Shown here one piece after another: positions 15,350-23,216 of a DNA stretch of 36,833 bases (positions are counted from its first letter, which is position 1; the number at the start of each line of letters is the position of its first letter). The stretch covers positions 1 through 36,833 of the forward strand of contig CALFUV010000029.1 in assembly GCA_937929825.1 (NCBI GenBank). Reading direction: 5' to 3'. Source of the stretch: an uncultured Patescibacteria group bacterium. Lineage in GTDB: Bacteria > Patescibacteriota > Patescibacteriia > Veblenbacterales > UBA10138. The translations under genes and the position numbers were made by a program. The notes beneath the pieces are model-generated. The model made no database searches. It was given only the letters and a program-made list of their open reading frames with translations, and was not told where the DNA came from.

Positions 15350-15556
15350 TTAGCAGTAATGACTGCCGTCAGAAATTTTTTTTGTTTTTAGGTCTTCAGG
15401 TTTTAACACCTGAGATGTGTTGCTTTGAGGAACTTTTTCTTCAGAAGAATTATGTAATTCTGTATTCTGATTATTTTCCAGTTTTTTGGAAGATTCTTGG
15501 CTATTATCAGCCCCTTCAGGAATTATTTGTCCTACAAAATAACTTTTGTTTTTTAT
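15350..15556 (-). CDS. Small T-box-controlled ORF with apparent ATA start
   Basis: A 68-codon ORF missed by the ORF track because it has no ATG, GTG or TTG start. It reads (I/M)KNKSYFVGQIIPEGADNS, then an Asn/Ser/Glu/Lys-rich, probably unstructured middle, and ends KKISDGSHYC. A good Shine-Dalgarno AAGGAG lies 6 nt before ATA. The string AAGGAGAAGATC-ATA is nearly the same as AAGGAGAAAATC-ATG in front of the first zinc-ribbon gene, so ATA stands exactly where ATG is expected. Either the start codon has mutated, making this a decaying gene, or AUA is used for inefficient initiation. The ORF is the only thing between a complete T-box and a terminator. No homology recognised; only one Phe, so it is not an attenuator peptide for Phe. 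Confidence 0.45.
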   Translation of the reverse strand: MKNKSYFVGQIIPEGADNSQESSKKLENNQNTELHNSSEEKVPQSNTSQVLKPEDLKTKKISDGSHYC

Positions 15557-15597
15557 GATCTTCTCCTTTTTTGTTTTGTTTTTATTTTATTTAATTA

Positions 15598-15935
15598 AAA
15601 AACTCCTCCTCCCCACTAGTTTCCCTAAAGAAACTAGTAAGGACGAAGAGTTTTACTTCTCCGCGGTACCACCTCACTTGTTCCGTACTATACGGAACCT
15701 GCTTTCACGCACGCTTTGAAAAAGAAATGCGTTAGTCCTGTTACGGGAACACCCGTTTCAGCTTACTAGCTAAATTTAAATAATAAAACTTGCATTCGGC
15801 TGAACGACTCCCGAGGGAACTTCCTTTACACTTGTTACAGATCTGCTTTCAGTCGCGGCAGATCCTCCCTTTTGAAACGGAGTATAAAGTACTTTCCTCG
15901 TTCACGGTCTTTACCACCTATTAAAGAACAATAAT
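15598..15935 (-). promoter_or_regulatory. T-box leader, predicted specificity tRNA-Phe
   Basis: The antiterminator carries the canonical T-box sequence AGGTGGTACCGCGG (15661-15674). Its TGGT bulge would pair with ACCA, i.e. a tRNA with discriminator A73. Stem I is recognisable: the base GAACGA/TCGTTC, an AGTA loop-E strand (15890-15893), stem CTTTA/TAAAG, and on the 3' side GAAG then TTC (15817-15819). By alignment with the glyQS leader (GAAA then GGC) the specifier codon is TTC, Phe. After the antiterminator comes a terminator (ACTAGTTTC/GAAACTAGT inside an outer stem) and TTTTTT. Uncharged tRNA-Phe should therefore switch the downstream unit on. What lies downstream is a 68-codon ORF, not a synthetase or amino-acid gene. 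Confidence 0.88.
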
Positions 15936-15938
15936 TAC

Positions 15939-15967
15939 ACTTTAAACTATATAATTATAACTGTCAA
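15939..15967 (-). promoter_or_regulatory. Promoter of the T-box unit
   Basis: Minus strand TTGACA (perfect -35), 17-bp spacer, TAAAGT, ending right before the T-box stem I and just after the glycosyltransferase stop codon. Confidence 0.6.
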
Positions 15968-15972
15968 ATATC

Positions 15973-16695
15973 TTATTTTACCCGTGGCCAGCGCTTAGAC
16001 CAAGCTTTTCCCCGCCATATTAAACTTAAAGCATTAAATAAATATAATTTATTAACCTTTAAATAGCCATAACGTCGGTAACGGCGCGGCGATTCATAAA
16101 CCAATACACCCCATAAATTCTTAATGCGGCCCAATTTTCTTAAACGTTTGTATAAATCAAAATCTTCAGCTGCCGGCAAATCTGGATTATAACCACCAGC
16201 CTGCCAAAAAGACTCAGTCTTAATAATTTGACAATTACCACGCCCGTAACCTAAACCTAAATAGTTTTGGATAAATATAATCAGGTTATAAAAATTAAGC
16301 CAAAAAATATCAGCTATTTTTCGCTCAGCCGGCGCAATAGCAAATCGTGGGGCCGCAGCTACAGCTTTTTTGTCTAACAGCAATTGCTGAGCAGCACTGA
16401 ATAACTCAGGCCAACTTCGCGGCTTAGTATCTGCGTCCAAAAAAATTAAAACCCTACCCCGGGCTACAGCCGCACCAGCATTTCTCCCTACGGCAATATT
16501 CTGTTTAACCCCCTTTTTAGAACTAATCACTTTAGCGCCTAATTTCCTAGCTAATGCCGGTGTACCATCTTTACTGCCGCCATCTGATACTATTAATTCC
16601 ACTGCAAATTTTTGTCTGGTAGCTTTATCTAATAATTTAAGAGTTTGCGGCAAGAGTTGAGCCTCATTAAGTGTAGGGATTATTAAACTAATCAT
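15973..16695 (-). CDS. Family 2 glycosyltransferase
   Basis: A 240-aa GT-A fold glycosyltransferase of the GT2 type. The nucleotide-sugar binding start is ISLIIPTLNEAQLLPQTL, with VSDGGSKDGT as the second motif and FLDADTKP as the DxD metal site. A later acidic motif is AAEDFDLYKRLRK. A hydrophobic segment around FWLNFYNLIIFIQNYLGLGY and another near the C terminus (LYLFNALSLIW) suggest membrane association. Substrate cannot be told; transfer to a lipid or surface glycan is the likely role. It is 26 bp downstream of the NDK terminator and may have its own weak promoter there. Confidence 0.85.
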   Translation of the reverse strand: MISLIIPTLNEAQLLPQTLKLLDKATRQKFAVELIVSDGGSKDGTPALARKLGAKVISSKKGVKQNIAVGRNAGAAVARGRVLIFLDADTKPRSWPELFSAAQQLLLDKKAVAAAPRFAIAPAERKIADIFWLNFYNLIIFIQNYLGLGYGRGNCQIIKTESFWQAGGYNPDLPAAEDFDLYKRLRKLGRIKNLWGVLVYESPRRYRRYGYLKVNKLYLFNALSLIWRGKAWSKRWPRVK

Positions 16696-16721
16696 GATTT
16701 AAGAATAACACAAAAACAAAC

Positions 16722-16742
16722 CCCCGCCGGTAAGGGGCGGGG
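16722..16742 (-). terminator. Terminator after ndk
   Basis: Minus strand CCCCGCC / GGCGGGG, 7-bp GC-only stem with a 7-nt loop, then TTTGTTTTTG, 12 bp after the ndk stop. Confidence 0.75.
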
Positions 16743-16753
16743 TAAAAAAAATT

Positions 16754-17347
16754 TTAAAACTGAATATCGTCTTCAGCTCTTTTGTAAGAATGAATTTCTT
16801 CCGGCGAAAACCAATGAGAAATTTCATGTTCAGCTTCTTGCGCGGTCTCCGAAGCATGAACAATATTATGTACTGCCCGCTTATCTTTATTAGCCGCCGC
16901 CGCTGAATCCACTGAATAATCTCCTCTGATAGTACCCATTTCCGCAGCTGAAGGCATAGTGGGGCCAACTAATTTTCTAATCATTTCCACAGCATGTACG
17001 CCCTGAATAACCATTTTGACTAGGGGCGCTGAAGTCATATAATCTACCAACCAACCCCGCACCATGTTGCCTATTTCCAATTTATCCTCAGTGCCCAATT
17101 CTTCCATGGCTTTATAGCCGTACTTCTCGTAAGTATTCAGAGTTTTCTCTCCCAAACGCGCTATCCAAGCCTCATCTTTAGGATAATGATTATCTATTTG
17201 CTCACGGCTGGGCTTAAACATTTCCAAAGCCACCACTTTTAAACCCCGTTGTTCCACACGATGAATAATTTCACCAATCAAACCACGTTTAACGCCATCA
17301 GGCTTTATCATTAAAAATGTTCGTTCTTCACGAGGATGTTTAGACAT
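16754..17347 (-). CDS. ndk: Nucleoside diphosphate kinase (long, with internal insertion)
   Basis: NDK moves the gamma phosphate from NTP to NDP through a phospho-histidine. The N terminus ERTFLMIKPDGVKRGLIG and the active-site region NIVHASE (His is the phosphorylated residue) are clear, as are GTIRGDYS and the end HWFSPEEI. The 197-aa length exceeds the usual 140-150 aa. The extra residues sit in the middle (YEKYGYKAMEELGTEDKLEIGNMVRGWLVDYM), replacing the short segment before the SAPLVKMVIQG strand. Other CPR and archaeal NDKs also have insertions there, as far as I know. The ATG at 17347 is preferred over the ORF track's TTG. With the class II RNR in this window it closes the dNTP route. 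Confidence 0.93.
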   Translation of the reverse strand: MSKHPREERTFLMIKPDGVKRGLIGEIIHRVEQRGLKVVALEMFKPSREQIDNHYPKDEAWIARLGEKTLNTYEKYGYKAMEELGTEDKLEIGNMVRGWLVDYMTSAPLVKMVIQGVHAVEMIRKLVGPTMPSAAEMGTIRGDYSVDSAAAANKDKRAVHNIVHASETAQEAEHEISHWFSPEEIHSYKRAEDDIQF

Positions 17348-17368
17348 ACTTTTCAAAATAAATAATTA

Positions 17369-17749
17369 TTAATTATTTAGCAATGTTTTAACTTTAGCCA
17401 CAATTTCCGCCGGTGTTTGATTGGCTTTAACAAAATAATCATCTGCTCCGAGTTCTTGGCCCCTTCTTATATCTTCTTCCTGTCCTAAATTTGTTAGCAT
17501 TACGACAGGAATTTTTTTTAAAGACTTATCAGCCTTAATTTCTTTTAAAGTAGCAAAGCCATCCAATTTGGGCATCATTACATCCAACAAAATAGCTGAC
17601 GGTTTTTTGGTTTTAGCCACTTCCAAACCTATCAAGCCATTTTCAGCAGTTAACACCTCAAAACCCTCGGCTGTAAACTTGGCGCCATACATATCCCGCA
17701 AAATCTGATCATCTTCTACAATTAAAATTTTAACTTTAGTCTTAGACAT
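17369..17749 (-). CDS. Single-domain response regulator (CheY-like)
   Basis: A 126-aa receiver with no output domain. Acidic pair in ILIVEDD, phospho-Asp in AILLDVMMPKLDG, Thr in VVMLTNLG, Lys in YFVKANQ. The layout and many residues match the receiver in the pilus operon (2795-3172), so the two are paralogs. It lies directly before ndk with a 20-bp gap and could be co-transcribed. Start chosen at the ATG of MSKTKVKIL; the track's start is a TTG four codons earlier. No kinase partner is visible. Confidence 0.9.
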   Translation of the reverse strand: MSKTKVKILIVEDDQILRDMYGAKFTAEGFEVLTAENGLIGLEVAKTKKPSAILLDVMMPKLDGFATLKEIKADKSLKKIPVVMLTNLGQEEDIRRGQELGADDYFVKANQTPAEIVAKVKTLLNN

Positions 17750-17873
17750 AAGTATTGGCAATATAGTAGCATAAAACTAACAAAAAGCAAATAATTTTAT
17801 AAAAACTAATATATATAATATCTAATGAAAAAATAAATTTACAATCATGACCTGCCTGCTAATTGTCTATGGA

Positions 17874-17891
17874 ATTATTCTATAGAATACT
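17874..17891. repeat. Palindromic 18-bp element, copy 1
   Basis: ATTATTCTATAGAATACT, with the perfect 14-bp palindrome TATTCTATAGAATA in its core (17876-17889). The identical 18 bp occurs again at 21431-21448. This copy lies between the end of the comEC MBL gene and the response regulator, about 125 bp upstream of the latter's start. Confidence 0.7.
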
Positions 17892-17907
17892 CCTATAGAA
17901 ACGCGGG

Positions 17908-18783
17908 CTAACTAGAAAACCAAAATTGCCACCATTTTAGTGATTGTCGCTTAAAATTTTGTCCGTAGCTGATAAATATAATATCTCCCGCTTCATCAGT
18001 GCGCAGGACCTGAGGTATTAAAACTCGCAAGCGGGCTAAAACTTCAGCGTGCGGATGACCATAACGATTAGGTCCTACCGAAATAACAGCAGACTCTGCG
18101 CCGACGGCACGTAAAAAATCATCGCCTGAAGAAGTTTTAGAACCCTGATGTGCTACTTTCAATACTTGTGCGGATACATTAATACCAGCCTCTAAAATAT
18201 CTGCTTCATTTTCTAAAGGAGTATCACCGGTAAAAAGAGCGCTGGATGTGCCATAAAGCAAACGAATGACAATGGAAGAATCGTTAAGATTAGATAATTT
18301 CTGATTAGCAAAGGAACGATTTGGCCAAATAACTTCTAACTTAATATCATTGTCAAATAAAATTTCCTGCCCTTGTAAGGCTATGACTATGGGAATCTTT
18401 TTTTGTTGAATTAATTCTAAAAATCTTAAATATTCCGGTGTGGTGTGTACAGCCTCAGTTATTAATACTTGTCGTACACGATATCTTTCCAGTACATAAT
18501 TTAAACCGGCTAAATGATCAGCATGCGGGTGTGACAAAACCACCAAATCAATTGTTCGCTCTGTCCAAGGTAAATAACGCTCCAGCTTGCTTAAAATTGT
18601 CCTGTCCGGCCCACCATCAATTAAAATATTCTGCCCAGCGGGTGTACGTATAAGACTGGCGTCTCCTTGCCCGACGTCCATAAAAATCAGAGTTAATTGC
18701 TGGCTGCTGGTTGCCCAACAACCCCCAATAAAAACAATTAAAAGCAAAAACAGCATTAACCAAGGTAAAATTTTTCTAATCAT
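17908..18783 (-). CDS. ComEC C-terminal metallo-beta-lactamase part as a separate protein
   Basis: A 291-aa secreted or membrane-anchored MBL-fold protein. The N-terminal hydrophobic segment (ILPWLMLFLLLIVFIGGC) ends in a possible lipobox Cys. The metal-binding motif is HPHADHLAGL, with FMDVGQGDASLI before it and FTGD and a later His (KVAHQGSK) completing the ComEC-type site. In many bacteria this domain is fused to the C terminus of ComEC. Here it is a separate gene whose ATG overlaps the comEC stop (ATGA), so it is translationally coupled and most likely works with it. The domain has been proposed to degrade the non-transported DNA strand. Confidence 0.88.
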   Translation of the reverse strand: MIRKILPWLMLFLLLIVFIGGCWATSSQQLTLIFMDVGQGDASLIRTPAGQNILIDGGPDRTILSKLERYLPWTERTIDLVVLSHPHADHLAGLNYVLERYRVRQVLITEAVHTTPEYLRFLELIQQKKIPIVIALQGQEILFDNDIKLEVIWPNRSFANQKLSNLNDSSIVIRLLYGTSSALFTGDTPLENEADILEAGINVSAQVLKVAHQGSKTSSGDDFLRAVGAESAVISVGPNRYGHPHAEVLARLRVLIPQVLRTDEAGDIIFISYGQNFKRQSLKWWQFWFSS

Positions 18784-20240
18784 AAATTAGTTTGTTTTCT
18801 TCTAACTACTTTTTTAGGCAACCAAAACAGCCAAACTGCTAAAAATAGATAAAGCACGATCAAAACCAGCCAGACTTGCCAGACAGATTGTACCGCCGCC
18901 CATGGTAAACTAGCCAACCAATTAACAATTGTTACTAAATAAAAAAGCACCGCTGAAAGCAACCAAACAGCCGGTGCGGCAGCTGTGAAACTAAAAGTGC
19001 TTAAAACCAAGAGACCTAAACCAAATACATAAACTAATATGGCTATTGGTGCCACTAACAAATTAGCTAACGGCGTGATAACTGAGACTTCACTAACTCG
19101 CGTTAAAATAATAGGCATAGTAGCTAATGAAGCTGCCAGAGTTTCAGCTGATATTTGTCGTAGACTTAAAAACTCAGGTAAAAAAGTTAGTTTTTTAATT
19201 AACCAGGGTGATAAATAAACTAAGCCAGCCATAGCGGCAAATGACAATTGCCAACCAAGTTCAACAACTAAACGAGGTGAAACAAAAAGCATGGCTGCGC
19301 CGGTGCCTAATAGTAAATTCAAACTATCTGCCCGGCGAGCCAATACTTGTCCTAAAAGCAAAACCGAACCCATAATACCGGCCCGCACTACCGAAGATTC
19401 GCCGCCACTAAAAATTACAAACAATCCCACGATAAACAAAGCCATTGCACTGGCTTGCTGACGCCATAAACCAATAGCAATCAATAACCAAAAAATAACC
19501 TTAGTCAGCACCATAACATTAAATCCAGAAACCGCTAACAAATGAGTGGTGCCAGTACGCCGAAAGTCATTGATTAATTTTGCAGGCAAACCACTATCAT
19601 CGCCCCACATCATACCTGCGGCTAAAGTCGCATAAGGTTCTGGTACCTGCGCGCGTAAACGATCTCCCGCTTGTTGTCTAATTCTATACAACCACACTCG
19701 CAAACCGCTGGATGGACGAGTAATAAGTTCAATTGCCGGCCAAGCACATTGACGCCAAATACCACGATTGTTATAGGGCTTAAAATCCATCAATTCTACC
19801 CCAGGACAATTCAACTTAATTTGATCGCCATAATAAAATTCCGGCCAAGGTCCTGCTATAACAGCTACCCGTAAACCGGGTAAGGGAGAAATTGTTTCTG
19901 CTATATAACGCCGAGTTTTTTCACCTAAACGCGGCAACTCAGAAATTCTGGCTGTAAATTCCTGCTGACCAATAAAAACTTCAACAGGTGGTGACGATAT
20001 AAAACCATTACCCCGCCACCAAGCAAGCAAAATACCTATAATAAAAATTCCCAACAAGGGCGGTATTATTTTACGCCCAATACATACAACTGTTATAGCT
20101 AAAAAAATCAAAATTAGTATCGGCGGTTGAATAAACCAAAATCCAATTATAAAACCTAACAAAACACCTAGACTAAAAGTGCGAAAAACGAAAACTGGAT
20201 GGAGGTTAGGCTGAAATTCAATCTGTTTAGCCTCCTCCAT
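18780..20240 (-). CDS. comEC: DNA uptake channel ComEC (competence and membrane domains)
   Basis: ComEC carries single-stranded DNA across the inner membrane. This 486-aa protein has N-terminal membrane helices (TFSLGVLLGFIIGFWFIQPP), an OB-fold (DUF4131) segment around EFTARISELPRLGEKTRRYI, and a Competence domain with HLLAVSGFNVMVL and many helices up to LVLIVLYLFLAVWLFW. In most families the motif reads HLLAISGLHV, so the GFN variant is a small deviation. The MBL domain is absent and encoded next. It starts 5 bp after the prfB stop codon. Together with the T4P genes in this window it suggests natural DNA uptake, a plausible nucleotide source for a CPR cell. Confidence 0.9.
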   Translation of the reverse strand: MEEAKQIEFQPNLHPVFVFRTFSLGVLLGFIIGFWFIQPPILILIFLAITVVCIGRKIIPPLLGIFIIGILLAWWRGNGFISSPPVEVFIGQQEFTARISELPRLGEKTRRYIAETISPLPGLRVAVIAGPWPEFYYGDQIKLNCPGVELMDFKPYNNRGIWRQCAWPAIELITRPSSGLRVWLYRIRQQAGDRLRAQVPEPYATLAAGMMWGDDSGLPAKLINDFRRTGTTHLLAVSGFNVMVLTKVIFWLLIAIGLWRQQASAMALFIVGLFVIFSGGESSVVRAGIMGSVLLLGQVLARRADSLNLLLGTGAAMLFVSPRLVVELGWQLSFAAMAGLVYLSPWLIKKLTFLPEFLSLRQISAETLAASLATMPIILTRVSEVSVITPLANLLVAPIAILVYVFGLGLLVLSTFSFTAAAPAVWLLSAVLFYLVTIVNWLASLPWAAVQSVWQVWLVLIVLYLFLAVWLFWLPKKVVRRKQTNL

Positions 20241-20244
20241 AAAA

Positions 20245-21355
20245 CTATTTTTCTTGAGCGGTTAATTGTTTTAGTCTGGCTTCAATAAATTTTATTAAAT
20301 CGCCAGCTAACACTTTTTCAGGATTAGTATCTTCATAACCAGTACGATGATCTTTAACTTGTTTATATGGTTGAAGTACATAAGAACGTGCTTGGTTACC
20401 CCAAGCAGCCTCTCGGTACTCCCCGCGTAATTCGCGCTTTTGCTCTTGCTGTTGACCCCAAGCCATTTGCCATAATTTAGCACGTAAATATTTCATGGCT
20501 TGTTCCTTGTTTTGGCTTTGAGAACGTTCATTTTGACAAGTAACAGTGATACCTGTTGGTAAATGAACTATCCGCACTGCTGAATAAGTGGTATTCACAC
20601 TTTGTCCGCCATGTCCGCCCGACATAAAAGTATCTATACGTAAATCTTTAGGATCAATTTTAATCTCAACAACTTCTGGTAATTCTGGTAAGACTTCTAC
20701 TAAAGCAAAACTAGTATGACGCATTTTTTCCGCATCAAACGGACTAATACGCACCAAACGATGAACACCGGCTTCATTTTTTAAAAAGCCGTAAGCATAC
20801 CGTCCATTTATCTTCAAAAGCGAGCTTTTAATACCCGCTTCACCGCCTTTTGATTCATCCAACACTTCTACCTGCCAACCGCGCGATTCGGCAAATCGTA
20901 AATACATACGACGTAACATGGCAGCCCAATCTTGAGCGTCTGTGCCACCAGCACCGGCATGAATGGCTAACAAGGCATTAGACTCATCGTGTTCACCGGA
21001 AAATAATTTCTTAAATTCAAAATCTTCCAGCTTTTTGCTAAGTTGCCAGTATATTTTTTCCAATTCTTCTCTTAAATTTACATCTTTTTCCAATTGATCA
21101 GCTACCGCCAATTCCAGAATATCGTTTGTTTCCTTTTCCAAACTTTTAAATTCAGCTAACTCCTGCGTCAGTTCATCATGTTGAGCACTTATTTGTCGTG
21201 CTCTTGTTTGATCAGCCCAAAAATCAGGTTGTTGCATAACCATTTCCAGCGCTTTTGCTTTAGTTTGAAGATTATCTGGGTCAAAGCCAGTTCCGGGCTT
21301 CCTGGACCCTAGTCTTCAAAGCCCGGAGATTTTTGATAAGTTCTGCTTCTTGCAT
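20245..21355 (-). CDS. prfB: Peptide chain release factor 2, needs +1 programmed frameshift
   Basis: RF2 terminates at UGA and UAA. The ORF track gives only the second frame. Upstream, ATG at 21355 opens MQEAELIKNLRALKTRVQEA followed by RNWL, then CTT TGA C (21286-21280). A +1 shift at CTT gives L-D-P-D-N-L-Q-T-K and joins the long frame, total 369 aa, like E. coli RF2 (365). The anticodon-like tripeptide SPF (VRISPFDAEK) and the GGQ motif (SGGHGGQSVNTT) are intact. The presence of RF2 with in-frame autoregulation says UGA is read as stop in this organism. Comec follows 5 bp downstream. The internal ATG at codon MVMQQ should not be taken as the start. Confidence 0.95.
21280..21326 (-). promoter_or_regulatory. 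RF2 +1 frameshift site with adjacent upstream hairpin
   Basis: The slippery sequence CTTTGAC is at 21286-21280. The usual Shine-Dalgarno-like AGGGGG three bases before CTT is missing; the six bases before CTT are AACTGG. Directly upstream of these lies a perfect 8-bp hairpin, CCGGGCTT/AAGCCCGG with an 18-nt loop (21293-21326). It is placed where a stimulator could act as the ribosome pauses with UGA in the A site. Confidence 0.85.
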
Positions 21356-21422
21356 GAGCCTAGCCTAGCAAAACAGTTAAAAAAGTAAAGCTAATCAACA
21401 GTTAATCCGCTTATTCTAGATC

Positions 21423-21454
21423 TTATTGTATTATTCTATAGAATACTACAATAA
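21423..21454. repeat. Palindromic element, copy 2 (extended to 32 bp)
   Basis: TTATTGTA, then TATTCTATAGAATA flanked by one mismatch (T/C), then TACAATAA: an almost perfect 32-bp palindrome. The 18-bp core is identical to the copy at 17874. It lies between htrA and prfB, 70-100 bp upstream of the prfB start. No T-run follows on either side, so a plain terminator is unlikely; an operator for a dimeric regulator or an RNA hairpin is possible. Confidence 0.75.
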
Positions 21455-21526
21455 GCCACATTAAAGACTTTCCTTAATTAGCTAATAATTTTTACTCAGG
21501 ATTTAATGAATTGGGATAAATTAATT

Positions 21527-22810
21527 TTACTCTTTAAACTCTTCCAATATTACTTTAACTTCTTTGGTATCTCCTTTAGAGTAAACTTTTAGAGTAATTG
21601 AATCGCCGGGGCTATAGCGCGACAAAGCACGCACTAAAGAAAATTCAGTGCTAATACGCTGCCCATTAACTTCCAATATAATATCATTCTCTCTTAAACC
21701 AGCTTTATCTGCCGGACTACCAGGGACTACCGCCAGTTGATCACGGGATTCACCGCGTACTAATAAAGCACCATAATCTATTTCTAAATTATTAGTGCGC
21801 GCCAATTGCGGTGTTACCATAACATATCTAATACCAAGATACGGACGCACTATACGGCCATACTTTTCATAAGAATCTATCATTCTTTTCGCTTCGTTTA
21901 CCGGAATAGCAAAACCTATCAATTGACCTTCACGGTTAATGGCTGTATTAATACCTATAACTTCACCGGCCAAATTTATCAACGGACCGCCGCTATTACC
22001 GGGGTTAATAGCGGCATCAGTCTGAATAACACCCTCTAGGCTTTCTGCCCCACCACTACCACTGGCTACCACATTACGGCCAATACCTGAAATCACTCCT
22101 TTGGTTACAGTGTTACGATATTCACCCAAAGCATTGCCAATAGCAATCACTGTTTGTCCGATTTGCAAAGTATCTGAATTGCCTAAAGAAACAGCTGGCA
22201 AACTCTTGTCTTCAATCTGCACCAGAGCCATATCATTAATTTTATCACGAGCTACCACTTTTGCCGGAAAACGCCGCCCATCATTAGTCAGCACTGAATA
22301 TTCAGCTTCAGTATCAGATACCACATGTCTATTAGTAAGTATTAAACCTTTAGCCTGATTAATAACGAAACCGGTACCGCCACCAATTTCCTGTTTGCCT
22401 TGCGGTGTCCGCTGCTGGGGTTGCTGAAAAAAGAAATTAAACGGCCAGCCAAAAAAATCATCAAACGGCAAGGGACCGGTATAATTGTAAATTTGCGAAA
22501 GATCTTTAGTAACAATAATGCTAACTACTGCCGGCGCCACTTTTTTTACCGCCTCGGTGGTGGAAGACTCTTCTTCCACCACCTGCCGCAAAGGCTCAAC
22601 TGATAAAGATGTTGGCTGACTAACCAAATTCGAATTAATAATTTTCAGATAAGGCTGACCAAACACTAACACAGACGCACCGCCTAAAAAACCAGCCAGT
22701 AAAGATAAAACAACAATTAACCATAGCGGTTGTGACCGGTTTGTTTTTTCAGATTTAACAGATTCAGTTAAACTGTTATTTTCTGTTTCGTAATTTTCTT
22801 CAATAAACAT
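21527..22810 (-). CDS. HtrA/DegP-type serine protease with one PDZ domain
   Basis: A 427-aa membrane-anchored extracytoplasmic protease for quality control of exported proteins. The N-terminal cytoplasmic part and one membrane helix (LWLIVVLSLLAGFLGGASVLVF) precede a trypsin-like domain. The triad is His162 (TNRHVV), Asp193 (NDMALV) and Ser273 (GNSGGPL). One PDZ domain follows (residues 320-425, NDIILEVNGQRIS). The segment around 110-140 (FDDFFGWPFNFFFQQPQQRTPQG) is the Phe/Gln-rich LA loop typical of HtrA. With so many secreted repeat proteins and pilins nearby it probably serves envelope upkeep. Preceded by a small membrane protein gene with a 23-bp gap. Confidence 0.95.
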   Translation of the reverse strand: MFIEENYETENNSLTESVKSEKTNRSQPLWLIVVLSLLAGFLGGASVLVFGQPYLKIINSNLVSQPTSLSVEPLRQVVEEESSTTEAVKKVAPAVVSIIVTKDLSQIYNYTGPLPFDDFFGWPFNFFFQQPQQRTPQGKQEIGGGTGFVINQAKGLILTNRHVVSDTEAEYSVLTNDGRRFPAKVVARDKINDMALVQIEDKSLPAVSLGNSDTLQIGQTVIAIGNALGEYRNTVTKGVISGIGRNVVASGSGGAESLEGVIQTDAAINPGNSGGPLINLAGEVIGINTAINREGQLIGFAIPVNEAKRMIDSYEKYGRIVRPYLGIRYVMVTPQLARTNNLEIDYGALLVRGESRDQLAVVPGSPADKAGLRENDIILEVNGQRISTEFSLVRALSRYSPGDSITLKVYSKGDTKEVKVILEEFKE

Positions 22811-22833
22811 AAAATCAATTAATGATATTTTTA

Positions 22834-23157
22834 TTAACGCTGATATTTTTTTAACTCCTCCAGCAAATCAAGTGTTGAGTTAGAACTATTACTGCTACTG
22901 CCTGACGGTATACCTAATAAATCATGATAAGCACTGAAAGCATTCTGAAAATAAGGCCTTAAATATAATATACCCAAAATTATAGGAATAACTATTATAA
23001 GCAAGCGTAATAAGCTCCAGATTCTGCTCCAACGTAAATAACTCAAAATTTTCTCATTACCAGCTTTTACTTCCTGTAACAGACGATTATTTTCTGCCAA
23101 TATTTCCTGAAGATCTTGATTATCAGTAGATAAATCAGGAGAAAATGGTTTTTCCAT
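22834..23157 (-). CDS. Small membrane protein with coiled coil, unknown function
   Basis: 107 aa from the ATG of MEKPFSPDL; the track starts at a TTG two codons earlier. A short coiled coil (QDLQEILAENNRLLQEVKAGNEKIL) is followed by one membrane helix (LLRLLIIVIPIILGILYL) and a Ser/Asn-rich tail. Such one-helix proteins of about 100 aa are frequent in CPR genomes. It lies between the toroid protein and htrA with short gaps, so it may share a transcript with htrA. No function can be named. Confidence 0.7.
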   Translation of the reverse strand: MEKPFSPDLSTDNQDLQEILAENNRLLQEVKAGNEKILSYLRWSRIWSLLRLLIIVIPIILGILYLRPYFQNAFSAYHDLLGIPSGSSSNSSNSTLDLLEELKKYQR

Positions 23158-23216
23158 ACGCAAAAGTATTATAGCATACTGCCCAAATTTCGGCTGTTTA
23201 TAATTTTATCCTTAAT

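Noticed and set aside
15337-15558. 73-aa plus-strand ORF opposite the T-box peptide
   Set aside because: It begins inside the terminator hairpin, has no ribosome site, and lies antisense to a unit with promoter, T-box and terminator on the minus strand.
16699-16968. 89-aa minus ORF downstream of and inside ndk
   Set aside because: Out-of-frame overlap with the NDK active-site region, and it runs through the ndk terminator.
20245-21243. Taking the track ORF (MVMQQ start) as complete prfB
   Set aside because: It lacks the conserved N terminus, which is present upstream in the zero frame before CTTTGAC.
21281-21283. In-frame TGA in prfB as a sequencing error or as UGA=Gly recoding
   Set aside because: The context CTTTGAC is the canonical RF2 autoregulatory frameshift, and other genes here end in TGA (e.g. 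comEC).
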